A stretch of 64,000 nucleotides of DNA from Ornithodoros turicata (Eukaryota > Arthropoda > Arachnida > Ixodida > Argasidae), in NCBI RefSeq assembly GCF_037126465.1, contig NW_026999318.1:2886447-2950446 (forward strand), read 5' to 3'. Below are positions 1 through 10,637 of this stretch, piece by piece. A program made the translations under genes and the position numbers. Position 1 is the first letter of the stretch; every line of letters starts with the position of its first letter. A model generated the notes under the pieces. The model did no database searches. It had not been told where the DNA came from and saw nothing but the letters and a program-made list of their open reading frames with translations.

Positions 1-1905
1 GATGCAAGTGAGTAAATATCGGAAACCTCTTGAAGATGGTAACGGCCCAACAATATCGATGTGCACGTGCCCGAAACGATGCTTCGGTGGTGGGAATTTC
101 TGGGGTGGTGTGACGATGTGCCGGGTAATCTTCGCCTTCTGGCACTGCAGGCAGGAACGTGTCCACTTGCGGATGTCTGAATTGATGTGGGGCCAGACGT
201 AGCGCGCAGTGACGAGGCGCTGGGTGGCGCGGATGCCGGGGTGGGAAAGGCAGTGGAGTGTCCTGAAGACAGTGAAGCGGAAAGGCTCTGGAACGAAGGG
301 ACATGGTGCACTGGTAGAGAGGTCGCACGTGAGGGAGATGTTGGCGTCGGGAAGGATGACATCTTGCAAGGTCAGACTAGACGAGGTGCGTAAGCGGGCT
401 AGCTCTTGGTCATGTGTTTGGGCTTCAGCCGTGGTACTGAAGTCGATGGGGTCATCTGTGGTGACGGAAGATAGCGGAATGCGTGACAGAGCGTCGGCTG
501 CGGCATTGTCGGCTCCACGAATGTGCCGAAGGTCAGTTGTAAATTCGGACACGAAAGCTAGTTGGCGGATTTCACGTGGGATCAGCGAAGAGTGACCTGA
601 GTGCATGGAGTATGTGAGGGGCTTGTGGTCTGTGAGGACATAAAATGAGCGGCCCTCAGGAAAGTACCTGAAGTGACGGATGGCAAGGTATACGGCGAGT
701 AGTTCGCGACCAAAGGTACTGTAATTTCGCTCGCCGGGTCGAAGGGGGTTGGAGAAAAACGCAAGTGGCGTCCAGGCGCCATTGATCTCCTGTTGAAGAA
801 CCGCACCGACCGCGTCTGTGCAAGCATCGACAACGAGGTTTCTCGGAGCATCAGGAAGCGGGTGGGTCAACAGCGCTGTTTCCGCGAGAGCGGACTTGAG
901 CTGGTGAAATGCCTGGAGGGCAGCGTCCGACCATGAAATGCTTGCCGAGCTGGATTTTTTGGGGGACAACAGCACGTGGAGTGGCTGCATAGTCTGAGCG
1001 CAATGGGGGATGAAGCGACGATAGAAGTTGATCATCCCAATGAATTCCCGCAACTTCTTGGATGACTGTGGAAGTGGGAAATCACGGATGACCTGAACGC
1101 GTTGTGGAAGAGGCTGTATTCCGTGTCTGTTGATACGGTGGCCAAGGAATTCTAGCTCTTCAACGCCGAATAAACACTTGCTGGGGTTGAGGATGAGACC
1201 GTACTCTTGCAAACGTGAAAAGAGCTCTCGTAGATGGGCGCGATGTTCTTAAGCTGAGGAGCTGGCTACGAGGATGTCATCGATGTACACATAGCAAAAA
1301 TGAAGGCCTCGTGTGACTTCATCGACGAAACGTTGGAAGGACTGCGCTGCATTGCGAAGGCCAAAGGGCATTCGCTCATACTCAAAGAGCCTGAAAGGTG
1401 TTCTGATGGCTGTCTTCGCGATGCTATCCGGGTGCATGGGAATTTGGTGATAGGCCTTCACCAGGTCAATTTTTGAGAATGTAGTGGCGCCGTGGAGGGA
1501 AAAGGTGAAGTCGTGAATATGAGGGATGGGATAACGATCAGGTACAGTGACACGGTTTAGTGCACGGTAATCTCCGCAGGGCCTCCAGTCGCCTGTCTTC
1601 TTTGGCACCATGTGGAGGGGAGACGCCCAAGAGCTGGAAGACGGGCGAACGATCCCAAGCTCCAACATGTGCTCAAATTCAGCACGTGCGATTTTCTGCT
1701 TTTCAGGAACTAGGCGTCGTGGTCTTGCGAAAACGAGAGGCCCCGTGGTTTCAATATGGTGGTAGATGTTGTGCTTCACGGGACGAAGATCGTTAGATGG
1801 TGACGTGAGCTCAGGAAACTCAGCGAGGATGGCGGAAAATGAAGGCTGGGATTCAGGCACCAATACGTTTAGCTGGAAGGAGGATAGCCGGGACGCTATA
1901 CCCAG
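1..1905 (-). pseudogene. Ty3/gypsy LTR retrotransposon pol (RT, RNase H, integrase), partial, one in-frame stop
   Basis: Minus-strand pol of a Ty3/gypsy retrotransposon, which would copy element RNA into DNA and integrate it. The RT core is read from about 1890 to 1252. It contains [56 protein letters not shown] and the catalytic YIDD at 1276-1287. A single TAA at 1249-1251 interrupts it, and the same frame then stays open to the window edge. That part carries the connection domain (FLGHRI), RNase H (FGRELLAVYLAI, TDHKPLTY, ADALSRI), an integrase zinc-finger HCLSHPGI...CLQCQ and the start of the integrase core (DIVGPLP) near 60-40. Upstream protease and gag are missing because unrelated LINE sequence begins at about 1900. 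The element runs off the left edge, so no LTR is seen. Family assignment is secure; the copy is non-autonomous as it stands. Confidence 0.93.
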
Positions 1906-3400
1906 ATCAACTCCACAGAGCCATGGAGAATCCACCTCCCAATCTCTCGTTGTTGTCGCTCCAGTTGTTTCATGGTATCGTAGGTAAAGCAGATGACATC
2001 GTTGACATACGTGGCCGCCGGCACGGCAATGGTCTTCCATAGCAGTTTGCCGATCTCATATGGTTGGTAGGAGTGACGCGACAGATGCCAAGTTTGGCCT
2101 TTATTTTGGTCGATTTCGCAGATGATGTTGAGCTCGTGTTGGTGTAAGCAGTCCCTTCTGTCTTCGATTGTTACACCTAAGTAGGTGTACGAATCGATGA
2201 ACTCCAGCTCGAAATTTTGGAGGTGAAATGTTGACACGGAAGGTGATGCAGCGAACTTCATTATTTTTTATTTCTCTTGGCTAAAGCGAATGCCTTCGGT
2301 GTTTCCCATATTCGAACACAGGTTAAGAAGGTCCTGCATATCTTCTGCGGTGTTCGTAATCAGGATGATATGTCGTCCGCGAAGGCTAGGGTTGTTATGC
2401 ACGTGCTCTCTCTGCTTCCGTCTGTCTTGTTTTTTTGTTTGTTTTTTTGTGTGTGTAGGTATACATCCCTTTCTTGGTAGAGTCCAACTCGACGAGGAGG
2501 TGATTAATGAAAATATTAAATAGTGTTGGGGACATGGGGCAACCTTGTCGTAGGCCGACCTCTAGTCTAACTTCTCCCGACTTGAAGTGTCCAACATGGT
2601 ATTTGCTGATACATCCTCTATAAATTGCCTGGATCAGTTCTGTTGTGTTCGTAGAGATTTCCATGCAATGTATTTTTCTTATTAGTGCGTGATGTGGGAC
2701 GGCGTTGTAGGCTTTCTCCAAGTCTAAAAAGCCCAAGTAGAGAAGATCTTTCTTTTCGGTCTCTGACAGTTCTATGAGCTGGGTGATGGTGAAGATGTTG
2801 TCACTAGATTTTATTCTTGCGAAAACTATCAGATAGCTTTGTATCGTATTCAAATTGTAGTCTCTTTGCTAGTAATGCGGCGAAAAGCTTATATATATAT
2901 ATATTACTTTGGAGGGCTATTGGGCGGTAGGAGCTGATCTCTTCTTTCGGTTTGCTCGTTTCCAGTCATCAGGTATTACTTTAGTACATAGTATCTCATT
3001 GAAGCAATGTGTTAATGCCTCGAGTGTCTGCGGTTTCATTGCTTTGATAAATTCGTTTGGCAGGTTGTCCGGGCCCGCTGCCTTTCCCTAAGTGAGTCCA
3101 CGGATCCCCCTTTTCACTTCTGGTACAGTAAAGTATTCCACGGTGTCTGCCCTGTTGGAGTTGGGTGTTCTTTCGGTTGGCTTTGGGATGACACTTCTTT
3201 GAAGTTCTCTTTGCTGGTTAGTGAAGTATGTAGTTAGGAATCGGTCTATGCCTGTGACTGAAGATAAGCATCTGGTGGTTCTCGTTCCAGAAGGCGTACA
3301 CTGGTGAGCTGTTTTCAGAGTGTTCAAGGTTCCTGATGTGTCTCCAGAGAGCTGCCCCTCCTCTCCTGCCGGCATCTTCGACGCATGAGGCTTCTTCACC
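1906..3400 (-). pseudogene. non-LTR retrotransposon (LINE) reverse transcriptase, degraded
   Basis: Minus-strand pieces of one LINE RT in order. A pre-RT linker (about 3390-3230) is followed by GPDNLPNEFIKAM and VIPDDWKRA (3070-2925). Fingers/palm motifs lie at 2853-2480 with GFLDLEKAYNAVPH and GLRQGCPMSPTLFNIFI. The catalytic FADDI is near 2385-2370, and the thumb ([30 protein letters not shown]) covers 2200-1920. The frame is broken several times, including a one-base shift just after FADDI, and a T/GT-rich stretch (2428-2460) is embedded in the coding region. The 3' end is cut at about 1900-1920 by gypsy sequence. I do not assign the clade. It is clearly a fossil copy. Confidence 0.85.
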
Positions 3401-3765
3401 ATCTCGCATTAGGGGTGAAGGAAAGACGTGTCTCCGAAGATGCGCAATGAACAAAATAAAGAAAAAAAAAGATGTTCCTTCACGAATTTTTTGCGGACGA
3501 TCTACCGAACAGGCTTTTGTTCTGAAAACGGCTACGATATCAGGTAACGGAAAGGAACAGATATTCTCATTGAGACAACTTCGTAGCTTTTATAATTAAA
3601 ATGTTAATTAACGATTTTTAGGTAATTAGTCACTTGACGGTCGAGCAACGTACGGCCAAGAGCATCCGCCGGCCCAGAGATGATAGAAGTAAAAACAGCA
3701 TGTCTATAGCCCTTATAGTTTTCTATGAAAAATCTATCGCCCAAATTAAGACACCTTGTATATAT
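3368..3765 (+). repeat. Dispersed repeat family A, copy 1
   Basis: Shares a long diverged match with 4200-4605. Both start CATCTTCGACNCATGAG, pass GATGCGCAATGAACAAAAT and end near CCAGAGATGATAGAAGT...ACACCTTGTAT. No coding potential is visible. It may be an untranslated part of a TE or a nonautonomous element. Confidence 0.75.
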
Positions 3766-3869
3766 ATACCACTATTTTTCGAGATGAAGTCAATTGCAAT
3801 ATAGCATATCCTGAAGGGCACTCATCAAGTGGTGCCAGCAAATTCCCAAGGCAATGTCCTAATTAACTT

Positions 3870-4110
3870 TTTAATTATAAAAACTACGAAGTTGTCCCAA
3901 TGAGAACACCTTCGGTCACCTGATAGCGTAGCCGTTTTCGGAACAAAAATTCGTTGATAGATCGACCGCAACGAAAAGAAAAAAATCGTGAAGGAGTGCC
4001 TTTTTTATTTTGTTCATTGCGCATCTTCCGAGACGCGTCTTTCCGTCACCCCGAATGTGACAGGGTGAAAGAGCCACTATCGCCTCTTGCGTCCTGAAAA
4101 AAAAAAAAAA
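3870..4110 (-). repeat. Dispersed repeat family A, copy 2 (inverted)
   Basis: Reverse-complement match to the first half of copies 1 and 3: ATTTTGTTCATTGCGCATC and GTAGCCGTTTTCGGAACAAA on the plus strand. With copy 1 it makes an inverted repeat around a spacer of roughly 100 bp (3766-3869). Confidence 0.7.
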
Positions 4111-4199
4111 ATTAAAAGAAAACAGAACGATGCAACAAGGGCAGTTCCGATAGCGACACCCGATACATTTGTTTTTGTTTCGTCTCCACAAGTAAATCT

Positions 4200-4605
4200 C
4201 ATCTTCGACCCATGAGATGGCATTGTGTTCCTTCACCTGTCACATTGGGGGTGAAGGAAGCACGTGTCTGAGAAGATGCGCAATGAACAAAATAAAGAAA
4301 AAAACTTATTTTTTCGCAAATGTTTTACTGGCAATCTATCGAACTGATTTTTGCTCTGAAGACAGCAACGGCATCAGGTGACCGAAAGGACCAAACTTTC
4401 TCATTGGGACGACCTTGTAGCTTTGATAATTAAAAAGTTCATTTATGATTTTTAGGTAATTTAGTAATTGGACGGTTGCTCAACAGATGAGATGGCCAAG
4501 TACGTCCGCTGTCCCAGAGATGATAGAAGTGAAAACAGGATGTCTATAGCCCTGATAGCTTTTAATAAAAAAATCTGCTAAAAAAATACACTCTGTATCT
4601 TATTT
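4200..4605 (+). repeat. Dispersed repeat family A, copy 3
   Basis: Direct repeat of 3368-3765. It ends in AATACACTCTGTATCTT, comparable to the ACACCTTGTAT end of copy 1. Confidence 0.75.
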
Positions 4606-5200
4606 TGTACAAGCGTGACATTCGGCTGCTGCACACAAAAGGGAAGAAATATTTCACACATGGTATGTGCGCAATTGAAGGTGTCCATGATAACGGTCCT
4701 GAGAGCGCGATAAGCCAGTCGCTCTATTTCTGCGAAGCGACCCAAAGAGCACAATAATACAATGCTGAGAGTCGAGTGCGATACGGATGGACGGGTAAGT
4801 GGGAAGACGAACAGACTCGTGGAACTAAATAACACTGATTAAACACAACCATCCACTCCTATTGCACTCGACTTTCAGTACATTGTGCTGCTTGGGGGTG
4901 GCGTTGGCAAGCTTGGATGTGATGTGGAACTTCCTTTTTCTTATCGTTTTCCTAGAATGCTTCTGATGTGATGTCGCCCGCCTCAAAGAACGAGGGCGAC
5001 TGGCTTATCGTGCTTACACAGACCATATGACCAGAGAGTTTTAGCAAAGTTCGTCCTCCCGCACAGTAGATTACCGTCGGGGCGGCTACGCAACTGCGCG
5101 TGCTCAGAAGACGTCACCCTCACCGTATGTCTCCGGCCGTGGCCGGAGCTCCGCTCGCTAGCCGCCATTACCGGAGATATTTACGGTAGGAATCTTCAGC
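4606..5200. other. Unassigned stretch
   Basis: No gene, RNA or recognisable repeat identified. It leads into the Myb-like ORF that starts at 5201. Confidence 0.4.
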
Positions 5201-5414
5201 ATGGCTGTGTCGTCTGCTACAGTGGCACCTCCTAGAAAGCGATTTACAATCGCCGACGATCTACATCTACTCCACGAGGTGCTCGAGGAGAATCCCTATG
5301 AGTCTCCGGCGAAATGGGCTTCCATTACGGTAGTGGTAAGCATTGTTTCCGGCAAAACCTTCACAACGAGAGGCATGACATAAAAGAAAGGGCAGAGCTC
5401 CTCCTCTCGCAATT
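5201..5414 (+). pseudogene. Myb/SANT-like N-terminal fragment, frameshifted
   Basis: An ATG at 5201 opens a short ORF containing KRFTIADDLHLLHEVL, ENPYESPAKW and then GKTFTTRG. This resembles the helix-turn-helix module found at the N-terminus of many TE-linked and uncharacterised arthropod proteins. The original frame stops at about 5383 (GMT stop), but the next frame continues as HDIKERAELLLSQFR through about 5410, which looks like the rest of the same domain. A one-base loss near 5370 therefore probably broke it. The sequence then runs into an inverted copy of repeat A. A GTAAGC at 5335 could be a donor, but the domain reads straight through it. I infer a DNA-binding domain fragment, host gene or TE undetermined. 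Confidence 0.5.
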
Positions 5415-5550
5415 CAGGATACTAATGCCGTTTTCAGAATAAAAATCCGTTCGATAGGTCGTCAAAAAAAAAAAAAAAAGGAAAACCATTATATTCTATA
5501 TTTTGTTCATTGCGCACCTCAGAGACCAGTCTTCCCTTCGCCCCCGGCGA
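5415..5550 (-). repeat. Dispersed repeat family A, copy 4 (partial, inverted)
   Basis: GCCGTTTTCAGAATAAAAAT and ATTTTGTTCATTGCGCACC match copy 2 in the same orientation, with an A-run at 5465-5481. The insertion truncates the Myb-like ORF. Confidence 0.65.
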
Positions 5551-5737
5551 GCGCGTCTCCGGTTCTCTCCGGTTTGCTAAAAGTATTCGCGCTGGCGTTG
5601 CCCCGGATACGATCGGTTCGCATTCACCGTATTTATTGCCGATCGGGAGCTACAAAATCCAATTTGCTAAAACTCTTGACTACAAGGCGGTGGGAATTCC
5701 TTGTTGCTCTGTCTGGTTGACCCGGATCTGAAATTGA

Positions 5738-5893
5738 CCGCAGTATTCTTGAACAAGCCTCGACTCGACGCTCCGCCTCGACTCCAACGAGTGGAGGAAA
5801 GTGGCGCTGCTCCACTCGAAGAGCCCATGCGTTTCATGAACCCGCTTCGGGGATTCCTCCGCCAAGGCGCTCCTCGAGAAACCGTCCTCGAAT
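5738..5893 (+). repeat. Dispersed repeat family B, plus copy
   Basis: CGCAGTATTCTTGAACAAGC followed by CTCGACTCGA-rich sequence. The reverse complement of 7130-7340 shares the start and the CTCGAG/GGATTCCTCCG blocks. Short internal palindromes (CTCGAG) are abundant, so a MITE is likely. Confidence 0.6.
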
Positions 5894-6599
5894 AAAGACA
5901 TTAAATTGACAGGACACGATGTTAATTATCGTGCTTAAAACACACTTATGGCATGAAAAATAAATTTAATTATTTACTTTATTTCGACCAACGTGCATTA
6001 CAAATACAAACACAAAGGTCTGCAAGTGTCTGAAGAAGGGTGCAGGTGTTTCGAACAGGGAAACAGTCTGCTAGGTTTCTTAGTTTTCTGGTCTGGCAAT
6101 TACAACCACAACGGCAGCAGCTAGCTTAATGGCATGGTCACCTCGTATCAAATAATATGAAAGATGATGTCACTGCTTGTCACTCTTCTATTGTGTTACA
6201 ATATGTGGCGTGAATGACTGTTTGTTAGCGGATGGGTACGTTTACCCAACGCCTTGAGGGTAGCTATAAACAATCAAACAAACAAACAAAAAACAGATTT
6301 TACAACAACATCCCGAGCAAAGAATCGGGGAGACAATTCTTGGGGAGTCACCGCGAGCATGTCGTACGAACTTTTATGGCCCTCAATCGCGCTGTGCCTA
6401 AACGGTGGAGCCTGTTATCCCACCCAACAAACGGAATTCGTACTATTGGAACAACAACTGCAAAAAAAAAAGAAAGAAAAAACGGGAGAAAAAAAGTATG
6501 AATGGAAGATTTGTTGAGCCGTTTCGGTGATAGCTGGAGCAGGGGTTGGGCCAGCTCGATACGGTATAAAGATTACGGAAAAACATTGAGGAGGCAGAT
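5894..6599. other. Unassigned AT-rich stretch
   Basis: Contains an (AAAC)n-like run at 6266-6292 and TGTCTGAAGAAGGGTGCAGG near 6028, which resembles the ends of retroelements elsewhere in the window. No gene seen. Confidence 0.4.
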
Positions 6600-7010
6600 C
6601 AGATGTTTATTTTTTTTAGATGTCCAGTCAATGCACTGTTTCTTTTTTGCACCACTTTTTGCGTGAAAACATCCTTGAAACACACCTTCTTTGTGCTAAA
6701 TAGCGCGACAGAAGGACAATTTATTACACCTTGTCTTGAAAAGTGTGCTTGCGAGAAGGTGTGGGATTTTTTCCACAACGCGGCACACCGTCGTTTCTGA
6801 CACATTCACAATGTCTCACGTGGCAGTTCGAAAAGTCCTAACGCCATAAAATCACATGTCGACGGGCAGCTGTAGCACAGGAGGAAGAGGCAGCCCATGA
6901 TTGCCCAATTTTCCTCCACTGGCAATGTATCCAAAAGGCTTCGTACGGTTTTCTTCATGAAGCGGTACCGTATACCATATGAGGAACTCGTGAGCATCAA
7001 AATGGTCAAA
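6600..7010 (-). pseudogene. PIF/Harbinger transposase fragment
   Basis: Minus-strand conceptual peptides in different frames line up with the N-terminal part of Harbinger (HARBI1-like) transposases: RYRFMKKTVRSLLDTLPVEE (about 6985-6920), then HGLPLPPVLQLPVDM, then FYGVRTFRTAT and DIVNVSETTVCRVVEKIPHL (about 6850-6780). Functional relatives show FYATGTFQ...VSQxTVSR here. At least two frameshifts and two in-frame stops separate the blocks, and no catalytic DDE region follows. It is a dead fragment of a cut-and-paste transposon. Confidence rests on several collinear short blocks, not on one open frame. Confidence 0.6.
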
Positions 7011-7129
7011 AGGAGTTTGAGGGCCCCTTATTGAACGTTGTCGCTCAGTGGTAATGTTGTCAGCACCCAGTTAAAGGCCATTGTGGCACAAAACGCAGTT
7101 GGTGGTCGCAGCGAACGACCTGTCTTCCG

Positions 7130-7340
7130 CCATGACACCAGCCAAACTCGAGTTGAGGAGCGTTCTCGAGGTAGCACCGATGCTACCTCGAGATTTTCGA
7201 GGAATGCACGGAGGAATTCCTCCACTCGAGGAGCGTTTCGAGTCAAGGTCGATTTATGAAGCGCAAAACCGGCCTCGAGGAGCAGCTCGAGTCGAGTTTC
7301 GAGTCGAGGCTCGTTCAAGAATACGGCGGTTAGAGTTCCA
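7130..7340 (-). repeat. Dispersed repeat family B, inverted copy
   Basis: Reverse complement carries CGCCGTATTCTTGAACGAGC, matching 5744-5763. Further CTCGAG-rich blocks follow in the same order. The two copies bracket the Harbinger fragment at 1.2-kb spacing. Confidence 0.6.
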
Positions 7341-7424
7341 TCCACGTTACCTCGGTCTATCCAGACGCTCTTCCGCGGTTCTGCGGTTGTGCGGTTCCGC
7401 ACGTACGGGCGTCCATAAAATCGG

Positions 7425-7965
7425 GAAGGTTGTTCCAGCGTACTGTACATTTTGTGCAACCGTGGAGAGCACTGAGCACGTTCTAGATACGCACCTCAAA
7501 AGGCCACCATGAAATCTGCTCTCGACCGACTGGACAACCGCAACTTCTACGTCAAAAAAAGTGCTGGGTCTTTGGCCACCTGACAAGAGAGATGCTTCCG
7601 TGTCAGCGCTTGTGATATTTATTCTAAACCATCCGTTGGAGTCAGTCCATTAGGTCCGTGTGATTCATTGTGCGCTGCGTTAACCGGCCTGTTTCTGTTG
7701 TCTGTCAATTTTCCCTTCTGTCCGCGTCCTTGTTGCTGCGTGTACTTGTTCTGCTATGATATACCAACTTCCCCGCTTCTGTACGTCAGTCACTTTACTC
7801 AACATCAGGGGGTGCCGCTAGGGAGGCTCCAGATCTCGGACCCGGGCGCCACTGCACAGTTCCCCCGGGGAAAGATGTCGTTTTACAGCTTATACTCTTG
7901 CTCAATAACTCCGGGTATCATCAGTGACGTCCATCATTAGAATGCGCCCAACAACAACAACACAT
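7425..7965 (+). pseudogene. LINE 3' end: RT C-terminus plus 3' UTR
   Basis: AYCTFCATVESTEHVL (7441-7490) is the Cys/His motif that closes many R1/I/CR1-type LINE proteins. It is followed by SALDRLDNRNFYVKK and, after a frameshift at the A-run 7553-7559, VLGLWPPDKRDASVSALVIF ending at a stop near 7650. The 3' UTR runs to ACAACAACAAC at about 7950-7963, a typical short-repeat LINE tail. Only the last part of the protein is left. Confidence 0.7.
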
Positions 7966-8200
7966 ATATTGTGATGATGAAGTGGGGAGGTTTTCGACTC
8001 TAGGAGTGGCCCACTATTGTTTGTGCCTCACTTAACTTGTTGATCCCTGAGATGAATTGAAAGGTCTGAGCCAGGGGGAGGGGCAAGTGTCCCCTTGCCC
8101 CCCCCCCCCCGCCCTAACGGCGCTCATACTTAATATAATGTCCATGTTGATGCGCGGACTCCAGGCTTTGTACACAATTGGTGCTAACATAGCGTATACT
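7966..8200. other. Unassigned, with C-tract
   Basis: Low-complexity C/G tracts around 8073-8110; nothing else recognised. Confidence 0.4.
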
Positions 8201-8933
8201 CCTGTCACACGGCAAATTGAATGTCATTCCCAGCGAATGATATTCGTATTGAGTGACATTAGTCTCGTGTCACACGGTGATATCAAATGGCAATACATGC
8301 GAATGAGTTCGGGGAACTCATTCGCTTTTCCCTCTCGCACCGACAACGTACCTTGGCAGTAGAGGTAGATGGGTAGAAATCCAGCGAACCGGTAGAGATG
8401 TAGGAAGGGAGTTGCCTCAGGACAGAAGCCGCCGATATTTCGAACAGAGACTGAACAGTCTCTGTTCGAAATATCGGCGGCTTCTGTCCTGAGGCAACTC
8501 CCTTCCATCGCAGTAGAGGGGCTCACAAACAACAAAGATAAACCGATCGAAGAAATGGAAGACGAATGAAAGGTATTCCAACATTTTATTACGAATTTGG
8601 TAACTTTTGACAGGAAGGAAGGAGGCCAAACACGGTTTTTAGGAGAACTACCCTCGTTTTCCGTCGCAAGGTTGCCAAGTGCGGTGCGGATAGGCTTCTT
8701 AGTTGACTTTGCTTTCGGTACCTGTAGACAACTAATCTTTGAACAGGCAGCTATTTTGTGAAATAATCTAATGTTTCGCTGGCTTCGTGCGAAATAAATA
8801 AAAATATAACTAATGTACTTCTATAATGCTTCATATGTTCGGCCCTACTGTCTTAATTATCGACAGTGACGTCATTTAGGATTCGTGGATTTAGGATTCC
8901 CTGGGAATGCCATTCGGTTTACAGTGTGACAGG
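8201..8933. mobile_element. Nonautonomous TIR element (733 bp)
   Basis: Starts CCTGTCACACGGCAAATTGA and ends with the inverted match ...CATTCGGTTTACAGTGTGACAGG. About 26 of 32 terminal bases pair. No transposase is encoded. A clear TSD was not found. The interior holds the long palindrome at 8403-8506. Confidence 0.7.
8403..8506. repeat. Perfect palindrome, 51-bp arms, 2-nt loop
   Basis: Arms 8403-8453 and 8456-8506 are exact reverse complements (centre AA at 8454-8455). Each arm contains GTTCGAAATATCGG(C), the signature of dispersed repeat family C, which also occurs at 35119, 41130 and 49999. This looks like one family C unit plus its own inverted copy. Confidence 0.9.
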
Positions 8934-9716
8934 TGGCGCGATCTACCTGAAGAAAAAAAGAACACAATGCGATTTGGGGGTCTCTGAGGTAACATTGCTT
9001 TCCACTTACGTGTCTCTGAAGTACCGATAAGCGAGTACGAGGTCACCGTATGCCTTCTCGTTGATATCTTGCTGGTGAAGTGAAGCCGTGTTTTGTTACA
9101 AGTTCTATACGCTTCCGGGAGCTTCCGGGAGCTTCTTGATCCTACAGAGCAGGGTGCTGTAAAAGCGTATCGGTATCACCCTTATGCAGAGAGGTTTTTC
9201 AACGAATTCTACTGGACTACATACTATACGCTGGACTATACGCGACATACCCAACAAAGACAGTTGTGCTTGACTTGATGTAGCAATTCCGCACATATTA
9301 AGTGTGAAATACTTCTTTCGTCTCTTCTTTTGTGTGCAGCAGCAGAATGTCAGGCTTATACAAAATAAAAGGGGATGATGATAACTAAACCAATAACACA
9401 TCAATAAATATTGCGCAACGAATGTTACCAGCGAAACAGAAGGGGGACGATCAGAACCACCTGCAGACAAGCAGCGCAAATAAAACGTCATCTGTGTGCA
9501 AATATGGCTGCGTTAATCAGTTGTTTCGCGAATAAATCATAAAAAGCATTAAAGGTGACGAGGTCGGTTCTCTGCGTTCGCGGAACATAGTAAACATGTC
9601 ACAAACACAGGAAATATTGCAAACATGAATTCGTGACTGGATTGTTACACCATTACCCTCAGAATATCACCACACTTCCATCTAATTTTCTTTGTCCTTA
9701 TTGTCTTTGTCCTTAG
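8934..9716. other. Unassigned
   Basis: A short direct duplication of GGGAGCTTCC lies at 9118-9136. No gene, RNA or TE terminus recognised. Confidence 0.4.
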
Positions 9717-10556
9717 CTTATTCAGGACTTGGCGTTGCAGAAGCACCTGTATCTCTTCATATTTCGAGTTTACGCAAGCCGTATTTGGAGCACGCGAAGT
9801 TCATGGGGAAGTATGCAGAGGAACCACATTGGGGTGTTCAAGTTTACCTAGCTTCAGTGCCGGATATACAGTGGTGGGCTCCCTCGTGTATTCTATGTCT
9901 ATCCAATGTGTCATTCGGGGTCGATATGCGTGGACGGAGGACATATTTTTACCAAGTTTCCGTTTCAGGGATGCGTTTCAGGCATGCAAAACAGTTTTCC
10001 CCTGGACAAGACCTTTTCGGGTGGGGGCCCCTTTGTGCTGGGGGCCCCGTCTGCCCCTTCCCCCCTCCTAAATCGGGCGCTGGCTAGCTTCGTTAACAAG
10101 TCTAGCTGTAATGCTTGGAGCTTCAAAAGGACCTCAGAGAATTCAATCACAAATCTGCATTTAAAAGCATCACCATAAGGACAACAACGCAATGCTTTCC
10201 AAAGAAGATAGTGGAACTGCTGGGTGCATGGGATACCGTAGGAGAGATGGGATGTGCGCCGTTATCAGCCCCTGTCAAATCTGTAGTGAACAGTGATATG
10301 AAATCTGTATTTTAGGACTGTATTCTAGGCATGTGTCGTGAAGTTCCTTTTACCTGTTAGATTCTCGCAATTCAATTCACTTGTAGGGTATGCAGCTATG
10401 CTTGAGCACATACGGTCGTTTCTATTTTTATCTTTCCATTTTTCTGTTTTCCTTTCTGTGGGGCGCCCTAATTCAGGAGACCTTTGTGGGAGTACTAGAA
10501 CTCGTCAGGTGAAGAATTGAATATCTTCCCTCTTTTTTCTTTTTTTTTATATATAG
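9717..10556. other. Unassigned, weak exon-like stretch at 9717-9883
   Basis: CTTTGTCCTTAG at 9705-9716 could be an acceptor, and the frame after it is open (LRKPYLEHAKFMGKYAEEPH). No family was recognised and no matching donor stands out. Confidence 0.25.
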
Positions 10557-10637
10557 ATGTTCGATCTCAAACTCAAGAGCAGTGTCGACAACGAGCCTCA
10601 CGCGCTCTTCGATTTTTATCATGCCCATCCCACTGTG
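10557..10637 (+). CDS. Candidate internal exon, product unknown
   Basis: An 81-bp block lies between a pyrimidine-rich acceptor (TTTTTTTTATATATAG) and a consensus donor GTAAGT at 10638. The first frame starts with ATG and reads MFDLKLKSSVDNEPHALFDF and onward for 27 codons. The other two frames are also open, so the phase is not fixed. I do not recognise the product. It may belong with the small exons near 12.6 and 13.0 kb. Confidence 0.3.

Noticed and set aside
7028..7459. 143-codon ORF on the minus strand (and the plus-strand shadow)
   Set aside because: Spans family B repeat and unrelated flanks, rich in CTCGAG-derived residues, no domain.
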